From: Rhizobiaceae bacterium
GTDB lineage: Bacteria; Pseudomonadota; Alphaproteobacteria; Rhizobiales; Rhizobiaceae
Reading direction: 5' to 3'
NCBI GenBank assembly: GCA_023953775.1
Contig: JAMLJD010000002.1
Coordinates: 1 to 39,244 of the forward strand
DNA length: 39,244 nucleotides
The notes beneath the pieces are model-generated. The model did no database searches. It had not been told where the DNA came from and worked only from the letters and a program-made list of their open reading frames with translations. The position numbers were made by a program, and so were the translations under genes. Positions 15,566 through 24,356 of this stretch are shown here, in pieces. Position 1 is the stretch's first letter. The number at the start of each line of letters is the position of its first letter.

Positions 15566-16489
15566 TCATCCACCGTAATAGCTCATGACTGCGTGCCGCG
15601 CCTCGGCAAAGAACAGCCAGCGTTCGACCAGCGTCCCTAAACCGAAACTGAGCAGCGCCATCCCCGCCATCAATAGGGAGGCAGCGCCGCCCGGCCCGGC
15701 CGCCAGGGACCCGCCGAGAAGCAGAAAAGGCAAGGCTGCGCCGGCAACAAGCGCGATGACGAACAGCTTGCGCGCATGTTTGCGGGCGACCCTGAACCCC
15801 ATTTCCCGCGTCAGGTAGTTCTCGGTCATGTGCGGCCGTTCGAGAAGGCGCACGCGGCCGATATGGCCGAGCCCCGTCGCGCTCTCGGGGGTCGACGTGG
15901 ATGCCGCGGAAGCCAGCCGACCCCGCCAGACCAGCTTGACGCCCCACGCGACGGCAACCGCGCACATCGCGGCGGCAATGAGCCATCGACCTGCTCCGCC
16001 GGCTGTCGTGGCGAAGAACACGCTCGCAACCAGCCCGCCGGCGAGCGCGAACAGAAGGTAGCAAGCCGGTGTCAGCGGCGTGTGCCACGCATCGACGGCC
16101 TTCAGCGAGGCATAGATCATCGCGGTGCAATAGACGGTGACGGCGCAAAGTGCAGCTCCGACAAGTCCGGCGACCGGGGCGTAGCGGCCCTCGACCACCA
16201 CGAACCAGGCGGAGAGGACGAGCGGCACGAATGTTACAAGCGCCATGACGCCTTCGCGCGACAGCCAGCTCGACCGCCATTGCGAGAGGGCGCGCCACGC
16301 CCGCTGCGGATTGCCGAGATGCAGCGTCGAGGACAGAAGCCCGCCGCCGATCAGCGCCAGCGCCAGCACATGCGCGACCTTGGCGGAAACCGAAGCCGGG
16401 TCAACGAGCCCGAGACCGAGCATCGCTGCGAGCCCGTATCCAAGGCCCGAAGCGGTCGTGAACAGGATGATCGACGGGGCGGGATGCAT
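15566..16489 (-). CDS. soeC: SoeC/DmsC-type membrane anchor subunit of a molybdo-oxidoreductase
   Basis: A 307-residue integral membrane protein with about eight hydrophobic segments in the DmsC pattern, including ASGLGYGLAAMLGLGLV, the conserved STLHLGNPQRAWRALSQW stretch after helix 2 and a long positively charged loop. The family anchors the Mo and Fe-S subunits and exchanges electrons with quinone. The start at 16489 (MHPAPSIILF) comes one base after the stop of the Fe-S subunit gene; the frame is open further upstream but only as a shadow of that gene. Context with SoeA and SoeB makes SoeC the best name. DmsC of a DMSO or polysulfide reductase is the alternative. Confidence 0.85.
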   Translation of the reverse strand: MHPAPSIILFTTASGLGYGLAAMLGLGLVDPASVSAKVAHVLALALIGGGLLSSTLHLGNPQRAWRALSQWRSSWLSREGVMALVTFVPLVLSAWFVVVEGRYAPVAGLVGAALCAVTVYCTAMIYASLKAVDAWHTPLTPACYLLFALAGGLVASVFFATTAGGAGRWLIAAAMCAVAVAWGVKLVWRGRLASAASTSTPESATGLGHIGRVRLLERPHMTENYLTREMGFRVARKHARKLFVIALVAGAALPFLLLGGSLAAGPGGAASLLMAGMALLSFGLGTLVERWLFFAEARHAVMSYYGG

Positions 16490-16490
16490 G

Positions 16491-17255
16491 TCAGAGCCTG
16501 TCGAGCACGCCGTCGAGCCATGCGAAGAACCCGGTCGCGTCGGACAGGTCCTCTCCCCGCGCGCCTTCCGCAGAGGCCGCGAGCGCGGCGCGCGGTCGTG
16601 GCGGCAGATATTTGTTGACCGGGCGGGTGCCCTGTTCCGGCATGAGATCGTAGCCGCCGCGCTCGGCCACCATCCGCGAAACGTGTGAGCCGGGATCCCC
16701 AAGATCGCCGAAATGGCGTGCGTTGGCCGGGCATGTCCGCACGCAGGCCGGCACGCGGTCCACCTCCTCAAGGGTCTCGTTGTAGATGCGGTCGACGCAC
16801 AGCGTACATTTCTTCATCACGCCCGCCGCGACGTCCATCTCGCGCGCGCCATAGGGACACGACCAGGCGCACAGGCCGCAACCGATGCACTTGTCCTCGT
16901 CGACGAGCACGATGCCGTCCTCCGCGCGCTTGTAGGACGCGCCGGTCGGGCACACCGTCACGCAGGGAGCATCCTCGCAGTGAAGGCAGGATTTGGGGAA
17001 GTGGACGACGCGGACCTCGCCCGCCTCGCCGATGACGCTGCCTTCATCGGGAACGATTTCGAAGGCGTGGATGCGATTGAGCCAGGCGCCCGAGACGTTC
17101 GCGCCATAGGGGTCCTGGTCGGAGAGCGCCGCGCCGTAGCCGCCGGTGTTCCACTCCTTGCAGTTGACCACGCAGGCATGGCAGCCGACGCAGACGTCGA
17201 GATCGATGACGAGCCCGAGCTTCCGCGAAGCCGGCGCGGCGGGAAGACTGGTCAT
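16491..17255 (-). CDS. soeB: SoeB-type four-cluster ferredoxin-like subunit
   Basis: A 254-residue iron-sulfur protein with four ferredoxin-type Cys groups: CVGCHACVVNCK near the N-terminus, CLHCEDAPCVTVCP, CIGCGLCAWSCP, and CTLCVDR paired with CVRTCP. This is the DmsB/PsrB/SoeB arrangement for four [4Fe-4S] clusters that carry electrons between the molybdopterin subunit and the quinone-reactive anchor. There is no signal peptide. Its ATG at 17255 overlaps the TGA of soeA (ATGA, 17252-17255) and its stop is one base from the soeC start, so the three genes are tightly coupled. Confidence 0.9.
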   Translation of the reverse strand: MTSLPAAPASRKLGLVIDLDVCVGCHACVVNCKEWNTGGYGAALSDQDPYGANVSGAWLNRIHAFEIVPDEGSVIGEAGEVRVVHFPKSCLHCEDAPCVTVCPTGASYKRAEDGIVLVDEDKCIGCGLCAWSCPYGAREMDVAAGVMKKCTLCVDRIYNETLEEVDRVPACVRTCPANARHFGDLGDPGSHVSRMVAERGGYDLMPEQGTRPVNKYLPPRPRAALAASAEGARGEDLSDATGFFAWLDGVLDRL

Positions 17256-20092
17256 GCCTCCCACTCCTCGCCGTAACGCAACTCCTCGGGCACCTCTCCG
17301 CGCGTCGCGATGTCGGGAAAATGCGGCTCGCTGAAATCGCCCGGCGCAGCCTTCTCGATCCTCACCCTGAGGTCGTACCAGGCCGCCTGCCCGGTCACCG
17401 GATCGGAGTTGGACCAGCGCAGCCCGTCGCCCTTTGGCGGCAGAAGCTCGTGGATCAGGTGGTTCAGAAGAAACCCCTTCGTCGCTTCCGGCGCCTCCGG
17501 CTTCAGCGCCCAGGCGCCGCCGCGCTTGCCGATGGCGTTCCAGGTCCACATCGTCGCCGGATTGACGGCGTCGCTGCGCGCGATCTGCACCTTTATGCGG
17601 CCATGCGCGGAACTGACCCATGCGCAGTCGCCGTCCGCCAGCCCCTCGCGATCGCAGATTTCGCCCGGCACGTAGAGCGGATTGCGCGTATGGATCTGGC
17701 GCAGCCAGGCGTTCATCGATCCCCAGGAGTGGTACATCGCCATCGGCCGCTGGGTGATCGCGTGATAGGGAAACGCGTCGCGGTCGACCGCGTCTTCTTC
17801 GAGCGGGCGATACCAGACCGGAAGCGGTGCGAAGGCGGCCTCGATCCGCGCGCGGTGGCTCTCCGGCGGCTGCGGCTCGCGCAGCCCCTGCGCCGCCAGG
17901 CGGAACTTCTGCAGCGTCTCGTTGTAAAGCTGGAACGTCACCGGCTGCGGCGTGTCGAAGAAGCCCATCCTGACCGCAAATTCCTGCCACGCGCGGTTGG
18001 CATGCTTCATGAACTGCGCCTCGAACGGGATTTCCATCGAGAAGAACGAACCATTCGCAATGTAACGGTCGAGTTGCTCGCGGTTGGCCGCGCCGCGCCC
18101 CGTCCGGGTTCCGTCCGCGCCCCGGAAGCCGGCCAGCGGTCCGATGCCCGGCCGCCGCTCGTGGCGGACGATATAGTCGGCATAATCATCGTAAAGCGCC
18201 TTGCCACGCTGGTCGACGAAACCGGGCAGCTTGAGACGCGCGCCGAGGTCGAGGATCACGGTCTGGAAGGCGCGGACGTCGCGATCGGGCTCCAGGACCG
18301 GCCAGCGAATCGCGTCGTTGACGCTGTCGGGCTCCGAGATCGGCCGGTCGAGCAGCGAGATGCAGTCGTGCCGCTCGAGATAGGTGGTGTCCGGCAATAT
18401 CAGGTCGGCATAGGCCACCATCTCGGAGGAATAGGCGTCGGAGTAGATGATCTTCGGGATGACATAGTCGCCCGTCTCCGGGTCCTTGTCCTCCAGCATC
18501 GCGATCACGCCCGCCGTATTCATCGACGAGTTCCAGGCCATGTTGGCCATGTACAGGAACAGCACGTCGATGCCGTAGGGATCGCGTGCATGCGCGTTGG
18601 CGATCACCATGTGCATCAGGCCGTGCGCGGCGATGGGCGCATCCCAGGAAAATGCCTTGTCGATCCGGGCCGGCCTGCCATCCTCGTCGACGAGGAGGTC
18701 TTCCGGCCCGCGCGGAAAGCCCAGATGCGGACCCGACAGCGGCTTGTTCGAGCCGAAATGCTCGGCCCGACCATGCGGCGTAGGATGCGCCTCGACCGGC
18801 TTGGGATAAGGCGGTTCGAAGCGGAACCCGCCGGGACAATCGACCGCGCCGATCAGCACCTGCAGCATGTGAAGCGCGCGTGCGGTCTGGAACCCGTTCG
18901 AATGGGCCGAAATCCCGCGCATCGCGTGAAACGACACCGGCCGTCCGACGAAGCTGTCATGCCGCTCGCCGTTCATGTCGGTCCAGGGCTGCGGTATCTC
19001 GATCGCCTCTTCGAAGGCGACGCGCCCGATTTCGGCCGCCAGACCACGTATGGTAGCCGCCGGCACCCCGGTTTCGGCTGAAACCGCATCGGGCGCGTAA
19101 CGGGCATCGAGATAGGCTTCGGCGAGAAGCTGAAAGGACGGCACCGCCGCGCGTCCGTCCGCCAGCGTGCATCGGCCATGCAGCGCAGGCCTCGCGCCCT
19201 TGGTCCGCGCCGCGACAACGCTTTCGGTCACGGTTTCGAACACCAGCGGCTGCCCGTCCCCGTCGCGCGCGAACAGGCCGTGCTCGGCGGTGCCCGGCGC
19301 GTCGATGACGAGCCATGGCGCGTTCGAATTGCGGACGAGATAGTCGACGTCGATCCGGCCCGCCTTCAGCAACTCGTGGACCACGGACAGGATCAAAAGG
19401 CCGTCCGTGCCCGGCCTGATGCCGATCCAGTTGTCGGCGATCGCCGAATAGCCGGTGCGCACCGGATTGACCGAGACGAAGCGGGCACCGTTCGCCTTGA
19501 CCCGGGAAATGCCCATCTTGATGGGATTGGAATCGTGGTCTTCCGCGACGCCGAACAGCACGAACAGCTTCGTGCGTTCCCAGTCCGGCGCGCCGAACTC
19601 CCAGAAGGCCCCGCCGAGTGTCATGATGCCGGCGGCGGCCATGTTGACCGAGCAGAAGCCGCCATGAGCCGCATAGTTGGGCGTTCCGAACTGCTGCGCC
19701 CAGAAACCGGTCAGCGACTGCGACTGGTCCCGCCCGGTGAAGAAGGCGAGCCGCTTGGGGTCGTCGCGCCGCACCGTGCCGAGCCACTCGGTCGCCAGCG
19801 AAAGCGCCTCCTCCCAGGAGATTTCCCTGAATTCGCCGGAACCCCGCGGCCCTGTACGCAACAGCGGCGCCTTGAGCCGCGCCGGCGAGTAATGCTGCAT
19901 GATGCCGGCAGAGCCCTTCGCGCACAGAACGCCGCGATTGACCGGGTGATCCCGGTTGCCCTCGATGTAGCGGATCCTGCCGTCCTTGAGATGCACGTTG
20001 ATGCCGCAACGGCACGCGCACATGTAGCAGGTCGTCTTTCTGATCTCGTCGCCAACCGGCTTGGACAACGCGACACGCGGCGATGGAGCCAT
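17252..20092 (-). CDS. soeA: Molybdopterin catalytic subunit, probable cytoplasmic sulfite dehydrogenase SoeA
   Basis: A 946-residue member of the DMSO-reductase/molybdopterin guanine dinucleotide superfamily. The N-terminal [4Fe-4S] site is Cys22, Cys25, Cys29 and Cys57 (TTCYMCACRCG ... GVLCAKG). Further words, GRDQSQSLTGFWAQQFGTPN, AHGGFCSVNMAAAG and FGVAEDHDSNPIKMGI, are, from memory, shared with SoeA of Allochromatium and Ruegeria. There is no twin-arginine signal, as expected for Soe enzymes, which oxidise sulfite to sulfate in the cytoplasm and feed electrons to the quinone pool through SoeBC. A GGGAGG lies upstream of the ATG at 20092. A polysulfide/thiosulfate-reductase role is the main alternative. 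No sulfonate-degradation or sox gene is in the window. Confidence 0.85.
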   Translation of the reverse strand: MAPSPRVALSKPVGDEIRKTTCYMCACRCGINVHLKDGRIRYIEGNRDHPVNRGVLCAKGSAGIMQHYSPARLKAPLLRTGPRGSGEFREISWEEALSLATEWLGTVRRDDPKRLAFFTGRDQSQSLTGFWAQQFGTPNYAAHGGFCSVNMAAAGIMTLGGAFWEFGAPDWERTKLFVLFGVAEDHDSNPIKMGISRVKANGARFVSVNPVRTGYSAIADNWIGIRPGTDGLLILSVVHELLKAGRIDVDYLVRNSNAPWLVIDAPGTAEHGLFARDGDGQPLVFETVTESVVAARTKGARPALHGRCTLADGRAAVPSFQLLAEAYLDARYAPDAVSAETGVPAATIRGLAAEIGRVAFEEAIEIPQPWTDMNGERHDSFVGRPVSFHAMRGISAHSNGFQTARALHMLQVLIGAVDCPGGFRFEPPYPKPVEAHPTPHGRAEHFGSNKPLSGPHLGFPRGPEDLLVDEDGRPARIDKAFSWDAPIAAHGLMHMVIANAHARDPYGIDVLFLYMANMAWNSSMNTAGVIAMLEDKDPETGDYVIPKIIYSDAYSSEMVAYADLILPDTTYLERHDCISLLDRPISEPDSVNDAIRWPVLEPDRDVRAFQTVILDLGARLKLPGFVDQRGKALYDDYADYIVRHERRPGIGPLAGFRGADGTRTGRGAANREQLDRYIANGSFFSMEIPFEAQFMKHANRAWQEFAVRMGFFDTPQPVTFQLYNETLQKFRLAAQGLREPQPPESHRARIEAAFAPLPVWYRPLEEDAVDRDAFPYHAITQRPMAMYHSWGSMNAWLRQIHTRNPLYVPGEICDREGLADGDCAWVSSAHGRIKVQIARSDAVNPATMWTWNAIGKRGGAWALKPEAPEATKGFLLNHLIHELLPPKGDGLRWSNSDPVTGQAAWYDLRVRIEKAAPGDFSEPHFPDIATRGEVPEELRYGEEWEA

Positions 20093-20222
20093 TCTGCGAT
20101 TCCCTCCCGCCGAGTCTTATGGAAGACCCGCCGGAAAAGGAATGCCTCGAATTCGACCTGTCATGGAAAATCGTTCTATCGACAGCAGTTCACATGCAAT
20201 GTGATGCCATCGCGCGCAGCGA

Positions 20223-20669
20223 TCAGTCGACCACGATAACCTTGGTGTTGCCGGGACCGATCTCGCGCACCAGCGTGTAGAACTTCTGCGCATTGACGGT
20301 CTCGAGCCGAACGCAGCCATGCGATGCCGGCGTACCCAGCCTGCTGACGGCATTCGTCCCGTGGATCGCGTAGCCGCCATAATAGAACACCGCATAAGGC
20401 ATCGGCGCGTTGTCGTATTTGCGCGAATGCCACATCTTGTGCATGCGGATCGGCCGCCACTGGCCTCGCGGCGTGATATAGCCACGGCGAGCGGTCGACA
20501 CCTTCCAGGTGTGGATGACCTTGCCCTGGCGCATGACTTCCATGGTCTGGCTGCCGACATTGACCTTGGCGACCAGCGACGCCGCCGCTGCCCCGCCCAT
20601 CCCCGCGCCAAGAATGACGAGTCCGGCGATTGCTGAAAGAATCCTGGATTTCACGGTTACCAACCCCAT
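20223..20669 (-). CDS. L,D-transpeptidase (YkuD family)
   Basis: A 148-residue exported protein. A signal peptide covers roughly residues 8-30 (ILSAIAGLVILGAGMGGAAAA), followed by a compact YkuD domain. The catalytic motif is HGTNAVSRLGTPASHGCVRL, with the active Cys in SHGCVR. Such enzymes cross-link peptidoglycan through 3-3 bonds or attach proteins to it; the domain is nearly the whole protein. Many paralogues exist in rhizobia, so the particular role is unknown. The ATG at 20669 gives a proper signal peptide though its ribosome site is weak. It is followed by soeA on the same strand 130 bases downstream, probably as a separate unit. Confidence 0.9.
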   Translation of the reverse strand: MGLVTVKSRILSAIAGLVILGAGMGGAAAASLVAKVNVGSQTMEVMRQGKVIHTWKVSTARRGYITPRGQWRPIRMHKMWHSRKYDNAPMPYAVFYYGGYAIHGTNAVSRLGTPASHGCVRLETVNAQKFYTLVREIGPGNTKVIVVD

Positions 20670-20864
20670 TGCCCATGTTCCCGCGGCGAAAGGCTAAGAT
20701 TCGCCACATGAATGCTAGGTGAACAACCTTGCATTGAAAAGCATAACATCAAAAGCTTATCGTCCGATGAACCGGCGGGCTGCGTCTGCCTGCCTTCGCC
20801 GCAATCGTCGATTTCTCGCCAATCCGCCCTTGCCAAGCGTCGCTTCGGCGATCAATCTGTGGCC

Positions 20865-22144
20865 ATGAACGAAGCACTCGCCCGCCGCATCGACGACAAG
20901 ATCGACGATCTCGTCGCCCTCACCGCAGACCTCATACGCTTCCCGACGATCAATCCGCCGGGAGAAGCCTACACGCCTTGCGCCGAATATCTCGGCGATC
21001 GCCTGAAAAAACGTGGCTTCGAGACCGTTTTCGTGCGCGGCGAAGGAACACCGGGCGACAACGACCGCTACCCGCGCACCAATGTCATCGCCCGCTTCGA
21101 CGGCCGCGCGCCAGGGCCGACGGTGCATTTCAATTCCCATATCGACGTGGTCGAGGCAGGCGAAGGCTGGACTGTCGATCCTTTCGCGGGAACCGTGAAG
21201 GATGGCCGCGTCTACGGTCGCGGCGCGTGCGACATGAAAGGCGGGCTTGCCGCCTCGGTCATCGCGGCGGAAGCCTTCATGGAAGTCTACCCCGACTTCG
21301 CCGGAGCGATCGAGATTTCGGGGACAGTCGACGAGGAATCGGGCGGCTTCGGCGGCGTGGCCTATCTTGCAGGCAAGGGCTATTTCTCGAAGCCGCGCGT
21401 CGACCACGTCATCATTCCCGAACCGCTCTAACAAGGACCGCATATGCCTCGGCCACCGCGGCGTGTGGTGGGCCGAAATCGAGACGAAGGGCGAGATCGC
21501 CCATGGCTCGATGCCTTTTCTCGGCGACAACGCGATCCGCCACATGGGCGCGGTCCTCGAGGCATTCGAGCGCGACCTGTTCCCGGCCCTCGACCGCAAG
21601 CAGACGCGCATGCCGGTCGTTCCCGAAGGCGCGCGGCGCTCGACCATGAACATCAATTCCGTTCATGGCGGCCAGACGGACGACTATTTTCCGGGCCTGC
21701 CCTCACCCAACTGTGCCAGACTCCTGCAAGCTTGTGATCGATCGGCGTTTCCTGATCGAGGAAAAGCTGGACGAGGTGAAGGGCGAGGTCTCGGCAATCC
21801 TCGAGCGCCTCAAGCGCGAACGGCCCAGATTCGACTATTCCATGCGTGACCTTATGGAGGTGCTGCCACTGATGACCGAGCGCGACGCGCCGGTGCCGAT
21901 GGCTCTCGCCGAGGGCATTCGAGATGTCTTCGGCAAGGAGCCGGACTACGTGATCTCCCCGGGCACCTACGACCAGAAGCACGTCTCGCGGATCGGCCAC
22001 CTGCACGATTGCGTTGCCTACGGGCCGGGCATCCTCGATCTTGCGCACAGGCCCGACGAATGGGTCGGCATCGCCGACATGGTGGAATCAGCCAAGGTCA
22101 TGGCCGTCGGCCTCGACGTACTGCTGCGTGGCGCACGCGGCTGA
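20865..22144 (+). pseudogene. M20-family ArgE/DapE-type deacylase or peptidase, broken by two frameshifts
   Basis: Three frames together give one complete M20 metallopeptidase of about 426 residues. Frame one (ATG at 20865) holds VHFNSHIDVVEAGEGW with the first metal His/Asp, YGRGACDMKGG with the bridging Asp, and GTVDEESGG with the catalytic Glu pair. It stops at TAA 21429-21431 after IIPEPL. The next frame resumes at NKDRICLGHRGVWWAEIETK and contains the dimerisation-domain words HGSMPFLGDNAIRHMG. The last starts near 21710 with VPDSCKLVIDRRFL and runs to the TGA at 22142-22144. Both breaks are +1: one extra base near 21429 and one near 21708. With either base removed the family sequence is continuous, so this is a sequencing error or a very young lesion. 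It probably removes acyl groups from amino acids or peptides and precedes a peptide ABC importer. Confidence 0.85.
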
Positions 22145-22146
22145 AG

Positions 22147-22506
22147 TCAACTCAGCGCACGCACCGCCAGCCAGTAAACGACGAGCGCGGCCACGCCGTA
22201 GATCGCATTGAACCCTATCGTTTTGCCCCACTTCGCCGTCTTCGGGCCGAAATAGTACTTGGTCGCCGCGCTTGGCGCTACCGCGAGCCATATCAGCGCC
22301 AGCAGCCAGTTGGCCGGCGATGCGACAAGCGACAGGATGAGCGGCACGGGGATCATGAAGAGTACCGACCAGAGTTGCTTTCCGGGATGACCGCCCAGGG
22401 CCTTGAAAGGGACCTTGGCCAACTGAAACAGAACGGCCCACAAGACGAGGCAGCCCGCGACGCCGCCGGCGATGATGCCGATCCAAACGGCGAGTGATGT
22501 GTACAT
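22147..22506 (-). CDS. Small membrane protein of unknown function (about 119 residues)
   Basis: The protein begins MYTSLAVWIGIIAGGVAG and contains four likely membrane segments: residues about 4-25, 42-62, 60-78 and 97-115. Short polar loops between them include KALGGHPGKQLW and FGPKTAKWGK. The ATG at 22506 is preceded by an excellent ribosome site (GGAAGGAGGG), so I reject the longer frame to 22632. It converges with the M20 gene (two bases between stops). I do not recognise a family or function; similar small hydrophobic proteins are common in rhizobia. Confidence 0.8.
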   Translation of the reverse strand: MYTSLAVWIGIIAGGVAGCLVLWAVLFQLAKVPFKALGGHPGKQLWSVLFMIPVPLILSLVASPANWLLALIWLAVAPSAATKYYFGPKTAKWGKTIGFNAIYGVAALVVYWLAVRALS

Positions 22507-22571
22507 GGTTCCCTCCTTCCCCGACCCAATAGTCACGTCCTGATGGCGGCCGGCACGCGACGCTAGACCAA

Positions 22572-22611
22572 GTTCCCGAAAAGTGGAAACCGGTTTTCCG
22601 ACAAGAACATG
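22572..22611. repeat. RIME-like dispersed rhizobial palindrome
   Basis: This intergenic stretch contains GTTCCCGAAAAGTGGAAACC followed by GGTTTTCCGACAAGAACATG. It is an interrupted palindrome centred on AAACCGGTTT. From memory, close variants of this element are scattered in intergenic DNA of many Rhizobiales genomes. Only one copy is seen in this window, so the repeat nature cannot be shown here. It lies between the small membrane protein gene and the ABC importer operon. Confidence 0.5.
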
Positions 22612-22778
22612 GTCTATCTTGTTGACTTGCACCGATTTGTGCGGCGCGAGGCAATTCCGCCTCGCCGCAGGATGCCGTAGCGCGCCCGATCCCCGACCGA
22701 AGCCGGAATCGCGATTTACTCACGGGCGAATTCGCGCTTGTATGAGCCGGGTTCACAATAAGCGTCGGGAGAATGAAC

Positions 22779-24260
22779 ATGAAAATCGTCAAGCCGATCC
22801 TGGCCGCGGCGTTGCTTGCGCTGGCCTCCGGCACTGCCGCCAACGCAGCGCGCACCGATCTCGTCGTCGGCATGGTGCTCGAGCCGCCACATCTCGATCC
22901 GACCGCGGGCGCAGCGGCGGCGATCGACGAAGTCGTCTACGCCAACCTGTTCGAGGGCCTCACCCGCATTGGCCCGAGCGGCGAAGTACAGCCGGCGCTT
23001 GCCGAAAGCTGGGAGGTCTCGGAAGACGGGCTGACCTATACGTTCAAGCTGCGCTCGGGGGTCAAGTTCCACGATGGATCCGACTTCGCGTCGGACGATG
23101 TGAAGTTCTCGCTCGACCGCGCCCGCGCGGAGGGGTCCACCAACGCGCAGAAGGGGCTCTTTGCGGCCATCGACAGCGTCGAGGCGACCGACCCGACGAC
23201 CGTCACGGTCAAGTTGAAACAGCCCCAGGGCGCGTTCCTGTACAATATGGGCTGGGGCGACGCGGTGATCGTCGCGCCGGAAACAGCCGACAAGAACCAG
23301 GAGACCCCGGTCGGAACCGGTCCGTTCAAGTTCGGCAACTGGGCCAAGGGATCGTCTGTGACGCTGGTCAAGAACCCCGACTACTGGGGGGAGCCGGTCG
23401 CGCTCGACAAGGCGGAGTTCCGCTTCATCCCTGACGCCGCGGCGGCGATCCCTGCAATGTTGTCCGGCGACGTCCAGGCCTTCCCCAACATGCCGGTCGG
23501 CGATGCCTTGCCGCAGATCCAGTCCGATCCCCGCTTCAAGGTCGTGATCGGCGCGACCGAGGGCGAGACGATCCTGTCGACGAACAACAAGAAGCCGCCC
23601 TTCGACAATCTGAAGGTTCGCCAGGCAATCGCCCATGCGCTCGACCGCAAGGCGATCATCGACGGCGGCTCGTCTGGCCTGGGTGTGCCGATCGGGTCCC
23701 ACTTCTCGCCGGCCAACGAGGCCTATGTCGATCTGACTGGTACGTATCCCTACGATCCCGAGAAGGCCAAGGCGCTGCTCGCCGAGGCGGGTTTCGCCGA
23801 CGGGATCAAGGCGACGCTGAAGCTTCCGCCGCCCGGTTACGCGCGCGACGGCGGCCAGGTCATCGCCTCGCAGCTCCGCGACGTCGGGATCGATCTCGAG
23901 ATCATTCCCGTGGAATGGGCCGACTGGCTGCAGCAGGTCTTCAAGGACAAGGACTACGACCTGTCGATCGTCTCGCACACGGAACCGAACGACATCGGCA
24001 TCTACGCCCGCAAGGACTACTACTTCCAGTACGACAATCCCGATTTCGACAAGGTGATCGCCGAGCTCGACGTCACCTCGGATCAGGCAAAGCGCAACGA
24101 GCTCTACAAGCAGGCGCAGAAGATCCTTGCCGACGACGCCGTCAACGGCTTCCTGTTCGAACTGCCGAAGATTGGCGTCTGGGACGCCAAGGTTGAAGGC
24201 ATGTGGGAAAACTCGCCGGTCCAGGCCAATGACCTGACCAAGGTGAAGTGGACCGACTGA
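22779..24260 (+). CDS. ABC transporter periplasmic solute-binding protein, family 5 (peptide/opine type)
   Basis: A 493-residue exported binding protein. It has a signal peptide (MKIVKPILAAALLALASGTAANAA) and a full SBP_bac_5 domain with words such as PALAESWEVSEDGLTYTFKL, VGTGPFKFGNW, VRQAIAHALDRKAII and YPYDPEKAKALLAEAGF. The family delivers di/oligopeptides, nickel, opines or glutathione to a permease pair. Ligand is not readable from sequence. I chose the ATG at 22779 because GGGAG is then eight bases away; the ATG at 22773 is too close. It is the first gene of a four-gene operon and is followed by a strong hairpin that may raise its expression relative to the permeases. Confidence 0.92.
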   Translation: MKIVKPILAAALLALASGTAANAARTDLVVGMVLEPPHLDPTAGAAAAIDEVVYANLFEGLTRIGPSGEVQPALAESWEVSEDGLTYTFKLRSGVKFHDGSDFASDDVKFSLDRARAEGSTNAQKGLFAAIDSVEATDPTTVTVKLKQPQGAFLYNMGWGDAVIVAPETADKNQETPVGTGPFKFGNWAKGSSVTLVKNPDYWGEPVALDKAEFRFIPDAAAAIPAMLSGDVQAFPNMPVGDALPQIQSDPRFKVVIGATEGETILSTNNKKPPFDNLKVRQAIAHALDRKAIIDGGSSGLGVPIGSHFSPANEAYVDLTGTYPYDPEKAKALLAEAGFADGIKATLKLPPPGYARDGGQVIASQLRDVGIDLEIIPVEWADWLQQVFKDKDYDLSIVSHTEPNDIGIYARKDYYFQYDNPDFDKVIAELDVTSDQAKRNELYKQAQKILADDAVNGFLFELPKIGVWDAKVEGMWENSPVQANDLTKVKWTD

Positions 24261-24288
24261 CGGCTGCATCGGGATTGACCCCGTTCAG

Positions 24289-24322
24289 GCGCCGCCTCCC
24301 CATTTCTTGCGGGAGGCGGCGC
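24289..24322 (+). other. Intra-operon stem-loop after the binding-protein gene
   Basis: A perfect 12-base-pair inverted repeat, GCGCCGCCTCCC at 24289-24300 and GGGAGGCGGCGC at 24311-24322, has a ten-base loop. It lies 28 bases after the stop of the solute-binding protein gene and 34 before the permease start. No T-run follows, so it is not a standard terminator. In similar operons such hairpins protect the upstream message from 3' decay or act as partial terminators; that role here is inference. Confidence 0.75.
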
Positions 24323-24356
24323 ACGCCATTCCCTATCCGCGATCGGCACTGACGAC

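Noticed and set aside
22716..24269. 517-residue minus-strand frame opposite the binding-protein gene
   Set aside because: It mirrors the solute-binding protein exactly and has no recognisable motif; a shadow.
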